Source of the DNA: DASSWB01 sp035705495
Lineage (GTDB): Bacteria > Bacteroidota > Bacteroidia > Flavobacteriales > Flavobacteriaceae
Direction: 5' to 3'
Assembly: GCA_035705495.1 (NCBI GenBank)
Contig: DASSWB010000086.1
Span: forward strand, 1-30,031
DNA: 30,031 nt
Positions 1 through 7,480 of the stretch are shown here, in pieces (within the stretch, counting starts at the first letter, position 1; each line of letters starts with the position of its first letter). The notes beneath the pieces were generated by a model. It was not told the origin of the DNA. It ran no database searches and was given only the letters and a program-made list of their open reading frames with translations. A program made the translations under genes and the position numbers.

Positions 1-2786
1 TGGTTCGACGTTTTTTACTGGATTTTCCAGAGAAAACCATTGGAATTGTTTCGGTGGATCCGTCGAAAAGAAAAACGGGTGGCGCTTTGTTGGGCGACAG
101 GATTCGGATGAACGCGATTAACAATCCGCGGGTTTATATGAGGTCATTGGCGACTCGTCAATCCAATTTGGCACTTTCAAAATATGTTGCCGAAGCAATT
201 GAAGTTTTAAAAGCGGCGAAATACGATTTGATTATTCTTGAAACTTCTGGAATCGGACAATCGGATACGGAAATCCTTGATCATTCGGATGTTTCACTTT
301 ACGTAATGACACCCGAATTTGGGGCGGCTACGCAACTGGAAAAAATTGATATGTTGGATTTCGCCGACTTGGTGGCGATCAACAAATTTGATAAAAGAGG
401 CTCCCTTGATGCGCTTCGCGATGTGAAAAAACAATACCAACGCAATCACGGGTTATGGCATTCGGATCCTGCAACGCTTCCTGTTTTTGGAACGATTGCT
501 TCTCAGTTCAACGACCCGGGAATGAATACGTTGTACAAGGAAATAATGGATAAAATTGAAGAAAAAACCAATTCCGGTTTGCATTCGACTTTCCATATTT
601 CGGAAGAAATGAGTGAAAAAATATTTGTGATTCCGCCAAGTCGAACACGGTACCTTTCAGAAATAGCCGAAAATAATCGTGCCTATGATGAAAAAGCATT
701 GTCGCAATCAGAAGTAGCTCAAAAACTTTACGGAATTTATAAAACGATTGAATCTGTTACCAATACTCAAATCGGTTTGAACCAATATGGTTTGGATGAA
801 GATGCGCTTCAGGATTCAAAAACGGAGAACAACAGTGATTTTATTGATCTTCTCAAAAAGGAATTTGATAAAGTAAAAATGGATCTCGATCCTTACAACT
901 GGGAAATAATTACTGGCTGGGACGAGAAGGTGAACAGATATAAAGATCCTGTTTACAGCTTTAAAGTCCGCGATAAAGAAATCAATATAGATACACATAC
1001 AGAATCACTTTCACACATACAAATTCCTAAAGTTGCTTTGCCGAAATATCAGGCTTGGGGAGATATTTTGAATTGGTGTTTGCAGGAAAATGTTCCAGGG
1101 GAATTTCCTTTTACGGCAGGATTGTATCCGTTTAAGCGACAAGGAGAAGATCCAACCAGAATGTTTGCTGGAGAAGGCGGACCAGAACGTACAAACCGCC
1201 GATTCCATTATGTAAGTATGGGATTGCCTGCAAAACGTCTTTCCACAGCTTTTGATTCGGTTACCCTTTATGGAAACGATCCTGATTACAGACCGGATAT
1301 TTACGGAAAAATCGGTAACGCTGGTGTAAGTATTTGTTGTTTGGATGATGCCAAGAAATTATATTCCGGATTTGATCTTGCCGATCCGATGACTTCGGTA
1401 AGTATGACGATTAACGGTCCGGCGCCAATGTTGCTTGGTTTTTTTATGAACGCTGCAATCGATCAGCAATGTGAAAAATACATTATTGAAAACGGACTTG
1501 AAGATGAGGTTAAAGAAAAAATAAAAAATATTTATTCTGAAAAACTAATTGAAATTCCGACGTACAGAGGCGAACTTCCTACTGGAAACAATGGTTTGGG
1601 ATTAATGCTGCTCGGAGTAACAGGAGATCAGGTTTTACCGGCTGATGTTTATTCTGAAATCAAAAAACGGACTTTGAGTCAGGTGAGAGGTACTGTTCAA
1701 GCAGATATTTTAAAAGAAGATCAAGCGCAGAATACTTGTATATTTTCTACGGAATTCGCCTTGAGATTAATGGGTGATGTTCAGGAATATTTCATTACTG
1801 AAAATGTTCGGAATTTCTATTCCGTATCAATTTCGGGATATCACATTGCCGAAGCAGGAGCAAATCCTATTACGCAATTGGCTTTAACGCTTTCAAATGG
1901 GTTCACCTATGTTGAATATTATTTGAGCCGCGGAATGGATATCAATAAATTCGGACCCAACCTGTCTTTCTTTTTCTCCAACGGAATCGATCCCGAATAC
2001 GCGGTGATTGGTCGTGTTGCCAGAAAAATTTGGAGTAAGGCATTAAAACATAAATACGGAGCAAATGCACGTGCACAGATGCTGAAATATCACATTCAGA
2101 CTTCAGGTCGGTCGTTGCACGCACAGGAAATCGATTTTAACGATATCAGAACCACGCTTCAGGCCTTATATGCAATTTACGACAATTGTAATTCGCTGCA
2201 TACGAATGCTTATGACGAAGCGATTACAACTCCGACTGAAGCTTCTGTGAGAAGAGCAATGGCAATTCAGCTGATTATCAATAAGGAATTAGGCTTGGCA
2301 AAAAACGAAAATCCGTTGCAAGGATCTTTCATTATCGAGGAATTGACAGATTTGGTGGAAGAAGCGGTTTTATTGGAATTTGATAGAATTACTGAGAGAG
2401 GCGGTGTACTTGGTGCAATGGAAACAATGTATCAGAGAAGTAAAATTCAGGAAGAAAGCTTGTATTATGAAACCTTGAAACACAATGGCGACTTTCCGAT
2501 TATTGGGGTGAATACCTTTTTGAGTTCTACAGGTTCTCCAACAGTAACTCCAGGAGAAGTTATTCGTGCAACGGAAGAAGAGAAGGAAGCACAAATAAAA
2601 ACACTTCAGAATTTACATAAGGCGAAGGAAGATAAAATAGAAGAAAATTTAGAGAAAGTCCAAAAAGCCGCGATTCATAACGAGAATATTTTTGAAGTCT
2701 TGATGGAAGCGACCAAAGTTTGTTCTTTGGGACAAATTACAACCGCTTTGTTTGAAGTCGGCGGACAGTACCGAAGAAACATGTAA
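1..2786 (+). CDS. icmF: Fused acyl-CoA mutase IcmF, 3' part (5' end outside window)
   Basis: Adenosylcobalamin-dependent isobutyryl-CoA mutase fused to its own G-protein chaperone, or a close acyl-CoA mutase; cytoplasmic. The frame is open from base 3, so the GTG at 54 is internal, not a start. The visible part begins inside the MeaB-like GTPase domain: a VDPSKRKTGGALLGDR stretch, a switch-like ETSGIGQSD, then NKFD (guanine specificity). The Walker A loop and the N-terminal B12-binding domain usual in IcmF must lie upstream. A linker leads into a mutase barrel with GEDPTRMFAGEG, TNRRFH, AFDSVTLYG and SVSMTINGPAP, which resemble IcmF more than classical methylmalonyl-CoA mutase. About 928 residues are present of roughly 1,100 expected. 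A hairpin terminator follows at 2836. The family is secure; the exact acyl substrate is not decided by sequence. Confidence 0.93.
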   Translation, partial: VRRFLLDFPEKTIGIVSVDPSKRKTGGALLGDRIRMNAINNPRVYMRSLATRQSNLALSKYVAEAIEVLKAAKYDLIILETSGIGQSDTEILDHSDVSLYVMTPEFGAATQLEKIDMLDFADLVAINKFDKRGSLDALRDVKKQYQRNHGLWHSDPATLPVFGTIASQFNDPGMNTLYKEIMDKIEEKTNSGLHSTFHISEEMSEKIFVIPPSRTRYLSEIAENNRAYDEKALSQSEVAQKLYGIYKTIESVTNTQIGLNQYGLDEDALQDSKTENNSDFIDLLKKEFDKVKMDLDPYNWEIITGWDEKVNRYKDPVYSFKVRDKEINIDTHTESLSHIQIPKVALPKYQAWGDILNWCLQENVPGEFPFTAGLYPFKRQGEDPTRMFAGEGGPERTNRRFHYVSMGLPAKRLSTAFDSVTLYGNDPDYRPDIYGKIGNAGVSICCLDDAKKLYSGFDLADPMTSVSMTINGPAPMLLGFFMNAAIDQQCEKYIIENGLEDEVKEKIKNIYSEKLIEIPTYRGELPTGNNGLGLMLLGVTGDQVLPADVYSEIKKRTLSQVRGTVQADILKEDQAQNTCIFSTEFALRLMGDVQEYFITENVRNFYSVSISGYHIAEAGANPITQLALTLSNGFTYVEYYLSRGMDINKFGPNLSFFFSNGIDPEYAVIGRVARKIWSKALKHKYGANARAQMLKYHIQTSGRSLHAQEIDFNDIRTTLQALYAIYDNCNSLHTNAYDEAITTPTEASVRRAMAIQLIINKELGLAKNENPLQGSFIIEELTDLVEEAVLLEFDRITERGGVLGAMETMYQRSKIQEESLYYETLKHNGDFPIIGVNTFLSSTGSPTVTPGEVIRATEEEKEAQIKTLQNLHKAKEDKIEENLEKVQKAAIHNENIFEVLMEATKVCSLGQITTALFEVGGQYRRNM

Positions 2787-2788
2787 AA

Positions 2789-2805
2789 ACTCGCTGCGCT
2801 CGCAG
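2789..2805. repeat. GC-rich REP-like palindrome after icmF
   Basis: Just after the icmF stop is a small GC-rich block with the inverted pair CTGCG (2794-2798) and CGCAG (2801-2805), followed by a purine-rich GTTAAGAAGTTAAAG tract. Its composition contrasts sharply with the AT-rich surroundings. It resembles short dispersed intergenic repeats, but only one copy lies in this window, so that is inference. Confidence 0.3.
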
Positions 2806-2833
2806 TTAAGAAGTTAAAGAGTAAAAAAAGAAA

Positions 2834-2863
2834 ATAAGCGGGATTGATATCCCGCTTTTCTTT
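2834..2863. terminator. Bidirectional hairpin terminator between converging genes
   Basis: Perfect 9-bp stem AAGCGGGAT (2836-2844) and ATCCCGCTT (2849-2857) with a 4-nt TGAT loop. A T-rich tract follows on the plus strand and an A-rich tract precedes it, giving a T-rich exit on the minus strand too. It sits between icmF (plus) and the 160-aa gene (minus) and can end both transcripts. Confidence 0.85.
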
Positions 2864-2879
2864 TATCTCGAAAATTCGC

Positions 2880-3362
2880 TTAAAAATCTTCAGAATTATC
2901 AAAAGGGTTGTTGAACGGCAAATCTTCATCCGGATCTTTGTCATCGTATTTGACTCCTGGCGGATTGAATAAACCCCAGCGATCAATAATATAATTCCAT
3001 TGGTCAAAGGTTTGAACCCACGCTGCAAAAAGCTTTCGAAATTCATCTATCTCGTCGCGTAGTAGGTTTAGAAATTCTATTTCTTTAAAATCTTCTATTA
3101 AGAAATTGTTGCACTGGACATATATATCCCTTGCTTTCCTTCGGATTAGCGCCGCATTTTCCATTTTTAAATCATATAAACCGCCAGCTTCTGCACCGGC
3201 AATTTTTGGCGCTAACTGAATTGCATCAGCATACATGATCTCACCAACACTGCTCAAAAAAACATTATCCTTTGGTATTAATCCAGTTATTCGATCTACC
3301 ATATTAAAAATTTCTTTGGCTTTTTCGTACAACGGCATTTCTTTTAGTCTCTTCTCATCCAT
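2880..3362 (-). CDS. Uncharacterised 160-aa helical protein
   Basis: I recognise this only as a type of hypothetical protein common in Flavobacteriia; no function is known to me. It has no signal peptide or membrane segment and looks almost entirely alpha-helical, with about four long amphipathic helices, compatible with a four-helix bundle. It ends in WNYIIDRWGLFNPPG followed by a very acidic Asp/Pro-rich tail (KDPDEDLPFNNPFDNSEDF). The ATG at 3362 starts MDEKRLKEMPLYEKAKEIF; no other start fits better. It stands alone, converging on icmF, with the LigD-like gene upstream on the same strand after a gap of about 137 bp. The acidic tail suggests a protein-binding or nucleic-acid-mimicking end, but that is speculation. 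Confidence 0.75.
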   Translation of the reverse strand: MDEKRLKEMPLYEKAKEIFNMVDRITGLIPKDNVFLSSVGEIMYADAIQLAPKIAGAEAGGLYDLKMENAALIRRKARDIYVQCNNFLIEDFKEIEFLNLLRDEIDEFRKLFAAWVQTFDQWNYIIDRWGLFNPPGVKYDDKDPDEDLPFNNPFDNSEDF

Positions 3363-3499
3363 AACAATATGATTAACTCCAGTGTGCGTAAGGGAGTGAT
3401 TTTTAAAAGTTTATACTAAATGTAAAAATATTTTTTTGGATATCAGAAGATCAAGAAAGCTTATTTTTTGAAAATTTAGATTTTTTCTAAGAGGGATGT

Positions 3500-4321
3500 T
3501 CAGAATCGGAAATAGTTCTTTTTCAAATAATTTTCAATATTGGAAAAATTGAATTCTTTTGAATTTGAAATGTTTTCGAATTGATCCCAATCCAAAGGTA
3601 CAGCAATTCCTGCTTCTTCGTTGGCGCGTAAAGAAAAAGGGCAGACAATGGTTTGTGCATATTCATTCCGAAGGTAATCCAAAAAGATTTTCCCCTCACG
3701 TTTATTTTTTCTGATCTGAGTGGTGAAGATTTCAGGATGGAGTTTCACCAGTTCTTCCGCCATTTCTTTAGTCTTCTTTTTGATTTCGTCAAAAGTTCGT
3801 GTTCTGCGAATTTTATAAGAAACATGAACTCCGTTTTGTCCTGTGGAGCCTATTTTGGGAACAATTTTTTTGGCCTCTAAAAAATCTTTGACCAAAAATG
3901 CTGCTTTTTTAATTTGTGAAAAATCACCTTTAGACGGATCCAAATCAAAAACAATCTTATCAGGATGATTGATTTTATCTTTTTTGCTAAGCCATGTGTG
4001 GAAAGTAACCGCACCTTGATTTGCAAGATATATGAGTGCTTTTTTTGAATTACAGAGAAATTGCGTGTTCATTCCTTCTTCGGTTTCAATTTCTATTCTT
4101 TTGATGAAACTCGGAAAATATTCGGATGCGTTCTTTTGATAGAATCCTTGCTCTTTGATGCCGTCAGGAAATCTTTGAAGTGTTAAAGGTCGATTTTTCA
4201 GAAACGGAAGCATCTTTTCTGCCGCCTTCTCATAATAAAGAACCACATCTCCTTTAGTGATTTTCTTTTTTGTAAAAATAATTCGATCGGGATGAGTGAT
4301 TTCTATATGTTCGATTTTCAT
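3500..4321 (-). CDS. Stand-alone LigD-type polymerase/primase domain protein
   Basis: Archaeo-eukaryotic primase-fold polymerase of the kind forming the PolDom of the non-homologous end-joining protein LigD, which fills gaps at DNA ends with preference for ribonucleotides. The start is the ATG at 4321 (273 aa, MKIEHIEITHPDRIIF); a TTG 33 bases upstream in frame is less likely. Visible motifs: FDLDP with metal-binding Asp126 and Asp128, STGQNGVHV with His166, FLDYLRN with the third carboxylate Asp215, and the late PFSLRANEEAGIAVPLDWDQ block. The N-terminal RFPDGI and FYQKN motifs also match. The length equals that of the polymerase domain alone. No ligase domain, phosphoesterase domain or Ku gene is next to it. 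Family assignment is strong; a role in end joining is inferred. Confidence 0.9.
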   Translation of the reverse strand: MKIEHIEITHPDRIIFTKKKITKGDVVLYYEKAAEKMLPFLKNRPLTLQRFPDGIKEQGFYQKNASEYFPSFIKRIEIETEEGMNTQFLCNSKKALIYLANQGAVTFHTWLSKKDKINHPDKIVFDLDPSKGDFSQIKKAAFLVKDFLEAKKIVPKIGSTGQNGVHVSYKIRRTRTFDEIKKKTKEMAEELVKLHPEIFTTQIRKNKREGKIFLDYLRNEYAQTIVCPFSLRANEEAGIAVPLDWDQFENISNSKEFNFSNIENYLKKNYFRF

Positions 4322-4500
4322 CTTTCTCGTTTTAATAATTTGAAATGAATTCAAATCAATATAAGCGTCAAGAATTTACAAAACCAAAAAGATTTGTTGA
4401 GTTAAAGGAATCAGAAAAATCGAAATCCGCAAATGCTTTTGTAGAAGATAGAAAATAAATACTTTTACAAAAATTTAAACAACATGGTAAAAAGAAGTAG

Positions 4501-5112
4501 ATGGAAAATTTAGCTTTGTTTGCGGTTGCCGTGTTTACAGGATTGGTTGCTCTAAACAATCCGCTAGGGAACATTCCTATTTTTCTAAGTCTGACGAGAC
4601 AGGCAAATAGAACCAAGAAAACAATCATATCAAAAAAGGCAACTTTTACAGCTTTTATTATCGTCTCTGGTTTTGTCATACTCGGAAAATATATTTTCGA
4701 TTTCTTCGGATTAACAATTCCGGCTTTTAAAATTACGGGTGGAATTTTGATATTTTTTGTCGGATTTGAAATGATTCGTGCGCAACAACCAAGTATTGAC
4801 AACCAAGCAGAAGTTAATTTTAATGAGGGAGTTTCGTTTTCTCCATTAGGTATTCCTATTTTGGCCGGGCCGGGAACAATTGTTACCGCAATGAATTTTA
4901 CCACAAACGCAAATTATTTGCAGCTGGCTATAATTATTGCCATGTTTGGTGTTGTCATGTTCCTGAATCATTTGTCTTTTATTTCAAGCGAATATTTGGT
5001 GAAATATATTGGAGAAAACAAAATAGTGGTCATTGAGAAAATTATGGGTCTAATTATTGCGATTATTGGTACCAACATGTTTATTCAAGGTGTTCAAATT
5101 GCTTTTCTGTAG
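4501..5112 (+). CDS. marC: MarC/UPF0056 family inner-membrane protein
   Basis: Integral membrane protein of the MarC family, 203 aa, the family's usual size, with about six predicted membrane helices. The first helix carries the conserved LNNPLGNIPIF segment (NP-G-P pattern) and the middle has SPLGIPILAGPGTIVTAM, the second diagnostic block (P-L-x-P-x-x-x-G-P-G). The function is not established; the name comes from the mar locus of E. coli, but a role in drug resistance was not upheld. The ATG at 4501 follows the weak purine stretch AAGAAG. It diverges from the LigD-like gene, and no terminator is visible before the cold-shock gene. Confidence 0.9.
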   Translation: MENLALFAVAVFTGLVALNNPLGNIPIFLSLTRQANRTKKTIISKKATFTAFIIVSGFVILGKYIFDFFGLTIPAFKITGGILIFFVGFEMIRAQQPSIDNQAEVNFNEGVSFSPLGIPILAGPGTIVTAMNFTTNANYLQLAIIIAMFGVVMFLNHLSFISSEYLVKYIGENKIVVIEKIMGLIIAIIGTNMFIQGVQIAFL

Positions 5113-5206
5113 TTTTCCTTTCTTCTTTAAATAATGGATTATTAACCTGTTCTGGGTCTTCCGAAATAAATAATTGATTTATAGGTGTTTATTCAATTAG
5201 TTAGTT

Positions 5207-5214
5207 TACATTTG
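5207..5214 (+). promoter_or_regulatory. TAnnTTTG -7 element for the cold-shock gene
   Basis: TACATTTG matches the Bacteroidota -7 consensus 22 bp before the ATG. No good TTG lies at the expected distance upstream, only a GTG at 5185. Confidence 0.45.
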
Positions 5215-5236
5215 CACTTTAATTTAAATATTTAAC

Positions 5237-5428
5237 ATGAATACAGGTATTGTAAAATTCTTTAATGAATCAAAAGGTTACGGTTTTATTAAAGATCAAG
5301 AATCAAACGAAGAGTACTTCGTACACGCTAATGGATTAGTAGATGAAATTAGACAAGATGATGAAGTAACTTTTGACCTTGAAGAAGGTAGAAAAGGAGT
5401 AAACGCGGTAAATGTGAGACAAGCTTAA
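5237..5428 (+). CDS. Cold-shock domain protein (CspA family)
   Basis: Single-domain 63-aa cold-shock protein that binds single-stranded RNA/DNA and acts as an RNA chaperone. It contains RNP1 (KGYGFI, residues 13-18) and RNP2 (YFVHA, residues 27-31), with the conserved GxVKFF start near residue 4. It lacks any extension, so it is a stand-alone Csp. It has its own -7 element about 22 bp upstream and a strong terminator right behind it, so it is probably monocistronic. Whether cold or another signal induces it cannot be told from sequence. Confidence 0.95.
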   Translation: MNTGIVKFFNESKGYGFIKDQESNEEYFVHANGLVDEIRQDDEVTFDLEEGRKGVNAVNVRQA

Positions 5429-5455
5429 GCTTTTCTTTTATATATTATAGTTTCA

Positions 5456-5484
5456 GGCCTTGCACATTGTGTAAGGCTTTTTTT
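5456..5484 (+). terminator. Terminator of the cold-shock gene
   Basis: Stem GCCTTGCAC (5457-5465) with GTGTAAGGC (5469-5477), one G-U pair, 3-nt loop, followed by seven T residues. It lies 28 bp after the stop. Confidence 0.9.
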
Positions 5485-5610
5485 ATTTAAACACTCGAAA
5501 TAGGGTTTCATGTTTTAATAGACTTTATTCCATGGAATACGTATTTCAAGCAAATAAAATGCTCAAATTTTTTAGTTCTTAAAAGAATTTACAATAGCAT
5601 TCCTATTTTG

Positions 5611-5618
5611 TATTTTTG
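5611..5618 (+). promoter_or_regulatory. TAnnTTTG -7 element for the idi operon
   Basis: TATTTTTG lies 17 bp before the idi ATG, in the correct orientation and distance for a short leader. The -33 position carries only TTT (5588-5590, 20-bp spacing). Confidence 0.5.
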
Positions 5619-5635
5619 AAACTTCAAAATAAGAA

Positions 5636-6154
5636 ATGGAAGAAGAGAAAGTAATATTGGTCAACGAAAAAGACGAACAGATTGGATTAATGCCAAAAAT
5701 GGAAGCTCATGAAAAAGCACTTTTACATCGTGCTTTCTCGGTTTTTGTTTTTAATGACGATAATGAGCTTCTCCTTCAAAAGCGGGCCGCATCTAAATAT
5801 CATTCTCCGGGATTATGGACGAATACTTGTTGTAGTCATCAACGTGATGGAGAAAGTAACATAGAAGCGGGCGTGAGAAGACTTCAGGAAGAGATGGGTT
5901 TTTCAACAGATCTTCAGGATACAATTTCTTTTATCTACAAAGCTCCTTTTGATAATGGTCTCACTGAACATGAATTTGATCATATTCTGGTGGGCAAATA
6001 CAACTTGGAACCTCAAATCAATCCAGAGGAAGTTTCTGAGTGGAAATGGATGAACTTGGAAGCTGTGAGAAAAGATATTTTAGAAAACCCCGAAAACTAT
6101 ACGCAGTGGTTTATTATTATATTTGAGAAATATTATAACAGTATAAAACAATGA
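5636..6154 (+). CDS. idi: Isopentenyl-diphosphate delta-isomerase, type I
   Basis: Interconverts isopentenyl diphosphate and dimethylallyl diphosphate, feeding quinone, undecaprenyl and carotenoid synthesis. It is a Nudix-fold enzyme, 172 aa, the usual bacterial size. Expected residues are visible: metal ligands His25 and His31, catalytic Cys66 and metal ligand His68 in LWTNTCCSH, a Nudix box around residues 72-88 (GES...RRLQEEMG), and the catalytic/metal glutamates 111 and 113 in TEHEF. The stop overlaps the start of the next gene (ATGA, 4 bases), so the two are probably translated together. The link between an isoprenoid enzyme and a pterin enzyme is not metabolically obvious and may reflect simple co-transcription. 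Confidence 0.96.
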   Translation: MEEEKVILVNEKDEQIGLMPKMEAHEKALLHRAFSVFVFNDDNELLLQKRAASKYHSPGLWTNTCCSHQRDGESNIEAGVRRLQEEMGFSTDLQDTISFIYKAPFDNGLTEHEFDHILVGKYNLEPQINPEEVSEWKWMNLEAVRKDILENPENYTQWFIIIFEKYYNSIKQ

Positions 6155-6561
6155 AACTAACTGTTCATCGCAAAGCACATTTTAATGCTGCCCATAGATT
6201 GTTTAGAAAAGAATGGTCAGATTCCAAAAATGAAATTGTCTTCGGAAAATGTAGCAATCCCAATTTCCATGGCCATAATTATGAATTGATTGTTTCAGTT
6301 ACGGGAGAAATTGATCTGGAAACAGGCTTTGTGGTTGATTTAAAAATTTTGAAAGATTTAATCCGTGAGGAAATAGAAGTTCCGTTTGATCATAAAAATT
6401 TAAATCTCGAAGTAGCTGAATTCAAAGAATTAAATCCTACTAGTGAAAACATAGCAGTGGTTATTTACAACAAGTTGAAAAAAGAATTGCCTGAAGAATT
6501 ATCTTTGAAGATAACACTTTATGAAACGCCTCGGAATTTTGTAACCTATCCAGCAGAATAA
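6151..6561 (+). CDS. 6-pyruvoyl-tetrahydropterin synthase / QueD family protein
   Basis: Tunnelling-fold enzyme acting on dihydroneopterin triphosphate, 136 aa. Zinc ligands are His15, His40 and His42; the catalytic set is Cys34 with Asp80-His81 (FDHKNLN); Glu99 (TSEN) and Glu125 (LYETP) should anchor the pterin. Cys34 is five residues before His40 (C-x5-HGH, in FGKCSNPNFHGHNY). This resembles animal 6-pyruvoyl-tetrahydropterin synthase, whereas typical QueD has C-x3-HGH. The product could therefore be a tetrahydrobiopterin-type precursor rather than the queuosine intermediate; sequence alone does not settle it. It overlaps idi by four bases and its stop directly abuts the stop of the converging lipoprotein gene. 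Confidence 0.92.
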   Translation: MKLTVHRKAHFNAAHRLFRKEWSDSKNEIVFGKCSNPNFHGHNYELIVSVTGEIDLETGFVVDLKILKDLIREEIEVPFDHKNLNLEVAEFKELNPTSENIAVVIYNKLKKELPEELSLKITLYETPRNFVTYPAE

Positions 6562-7347
6562 TTATTCCCAATTGTCTTCTTCTTCAGGATACCAATCCTT
6601 GATGACAACTTCAATATTGTTATTGGTTTCGTGTATCAAAGCCTTGAATTTTTCAATATTTTGCATTCCATTTTCTCCACGGTAGTGGTAAGGAATAACT
6701 TTCTTTGGTTCAAATTCCAATACAGCATCAGCCGCTTTTTCCATCGGCATGGTATAGGGTAAATTCATAGGGATGAGTGCAATACTTATGTTTTCGAGAT
6801 TTCGCATCTCCGGAATATCTTCCGTGTCACCCGCAATATAGAGTCGTTGGCCATCTTTTTCAATAATATATCCGTTTCCTCTTCCTTTAGGATGAAAATC
6901 TTTCGCCTCTTCCCTTAAATTATACATGGGAACAGCGGTTATTTTAAAGCCTTCTACTTCAATGGTTTCTTCGTTGTTTATGATTTGCGTATTTGCATTC
7001 AGCGATTCCGGTAGTTGGCTTATCACTGCTTCTGGACCTACGATTTTTGCATTACCTAATCCGATACCTTGCAGTGTTTTGGGATGAAAATGATCTTCAT
7101 GAATATCGGTTATAAGTACAAGATCTGCTTTTTTCTGATTGTGAAAAGCTTCCGCTCCGCCAGTTGGATCTAAATAAAAAACAAAATCGTTCCACGTAAT
7201 CACGGCGGTTGCATGGCTGATAGGTATGATGTCGATGTCTTTTTTTATGACAGGATTCTTCTTTTTTCCATTTTTCACTTCAGGTTTATCTTGCTTACAC
7301 GCGAAGAAAAAGAAACTACAAAAAAGATAAAGCATTAATTTTTTCAT
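6562..7347 (-). CDS. Lipoprotein metallo-beta-lactamase-fold hydrolase (UlaG-like)
   Basis: A 261-aa member of the MBL fold with an N-terminal lipoprotein signal: hydrophobic residues 4-16, then Cys17 in FFAC, so it should be lipid-anchored in the envelope. The ATG at 7347 is preferred over an in-frame TTG two codons upstream. The metal motif reads D81-I-H83-E-D85-H86, so the first His of the usual HxHxDH is Asp. A later metal-bridging Asp174 (AGDTED) and His221 (PYHYRGEN) are present. The order and length fit the UlaG-like metal-dependent hydrolases, whose substrates vary; the substrate here is unknown. The gene ends base-to-base against the pterin synthase stop, so no terminator separates the two. 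Confidence 0.88.
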   Translation of the reverse strand: MKKLMLYLFCSFFFFACKQDKPEVKNGKKKNPVIKKDIDIIPISHATAVITWNDFVFYLDPTGGAEAFHNQKKADLVLITDIHEDHFHPKTLQGIGLGNAKIVGPEAVISQLPESLNANTQIINNEETIEVEGFKITAVPMYNLREEAKDFHPKGRGNGYIIEKDGQRLYIAGDTEDIPEMRNLENISIALIPMNLPYTMPMEKAADAVLEFEPKKVIPYHYRGENGMQNIEKFKALIHETNNNIEVVIKDWYPEEEDNWE

Positions 7348-7446
7348 TTCCAATTTTTTAGAAAATTAAAACTATAAAATATTGTGTACTATTCATCAAA
7401 TTTTCCTCAAAATTTTTGGTCCCATGGCAAATCTTCCGAGAAGCCG

Positions 7447-7454
7447 TATTTTTG
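7447..7454 (+). promoter_or_regulatory. TAnnTTTG -7 element upstream of the nitroreductase
   Basis: TATTTTTG lies 26 bp before the ATG at 7481, with a second match TAAATTTG at 7459-7466. Neither has a clear TTG at 17-23 bp. Their position argues against translation starting further upstream. Confidence 0.4.
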
Positions 7455-7480
7455 TATTTAAATTTGAACTCGGTATAAAA

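Noticed and set aside
2675..3046. 123-codon minus frame spanning the icmF end
   Set aside because: It crosses the bidirectional terminator and the 160-aa gene in another frame, so it cannot be a gene.
4368..4904. Minus-strand open frame of 178 codons
   Set aside because: It lies across the start of marC and upstream, and its translation has no family character; it is the shadow of the marC frame.
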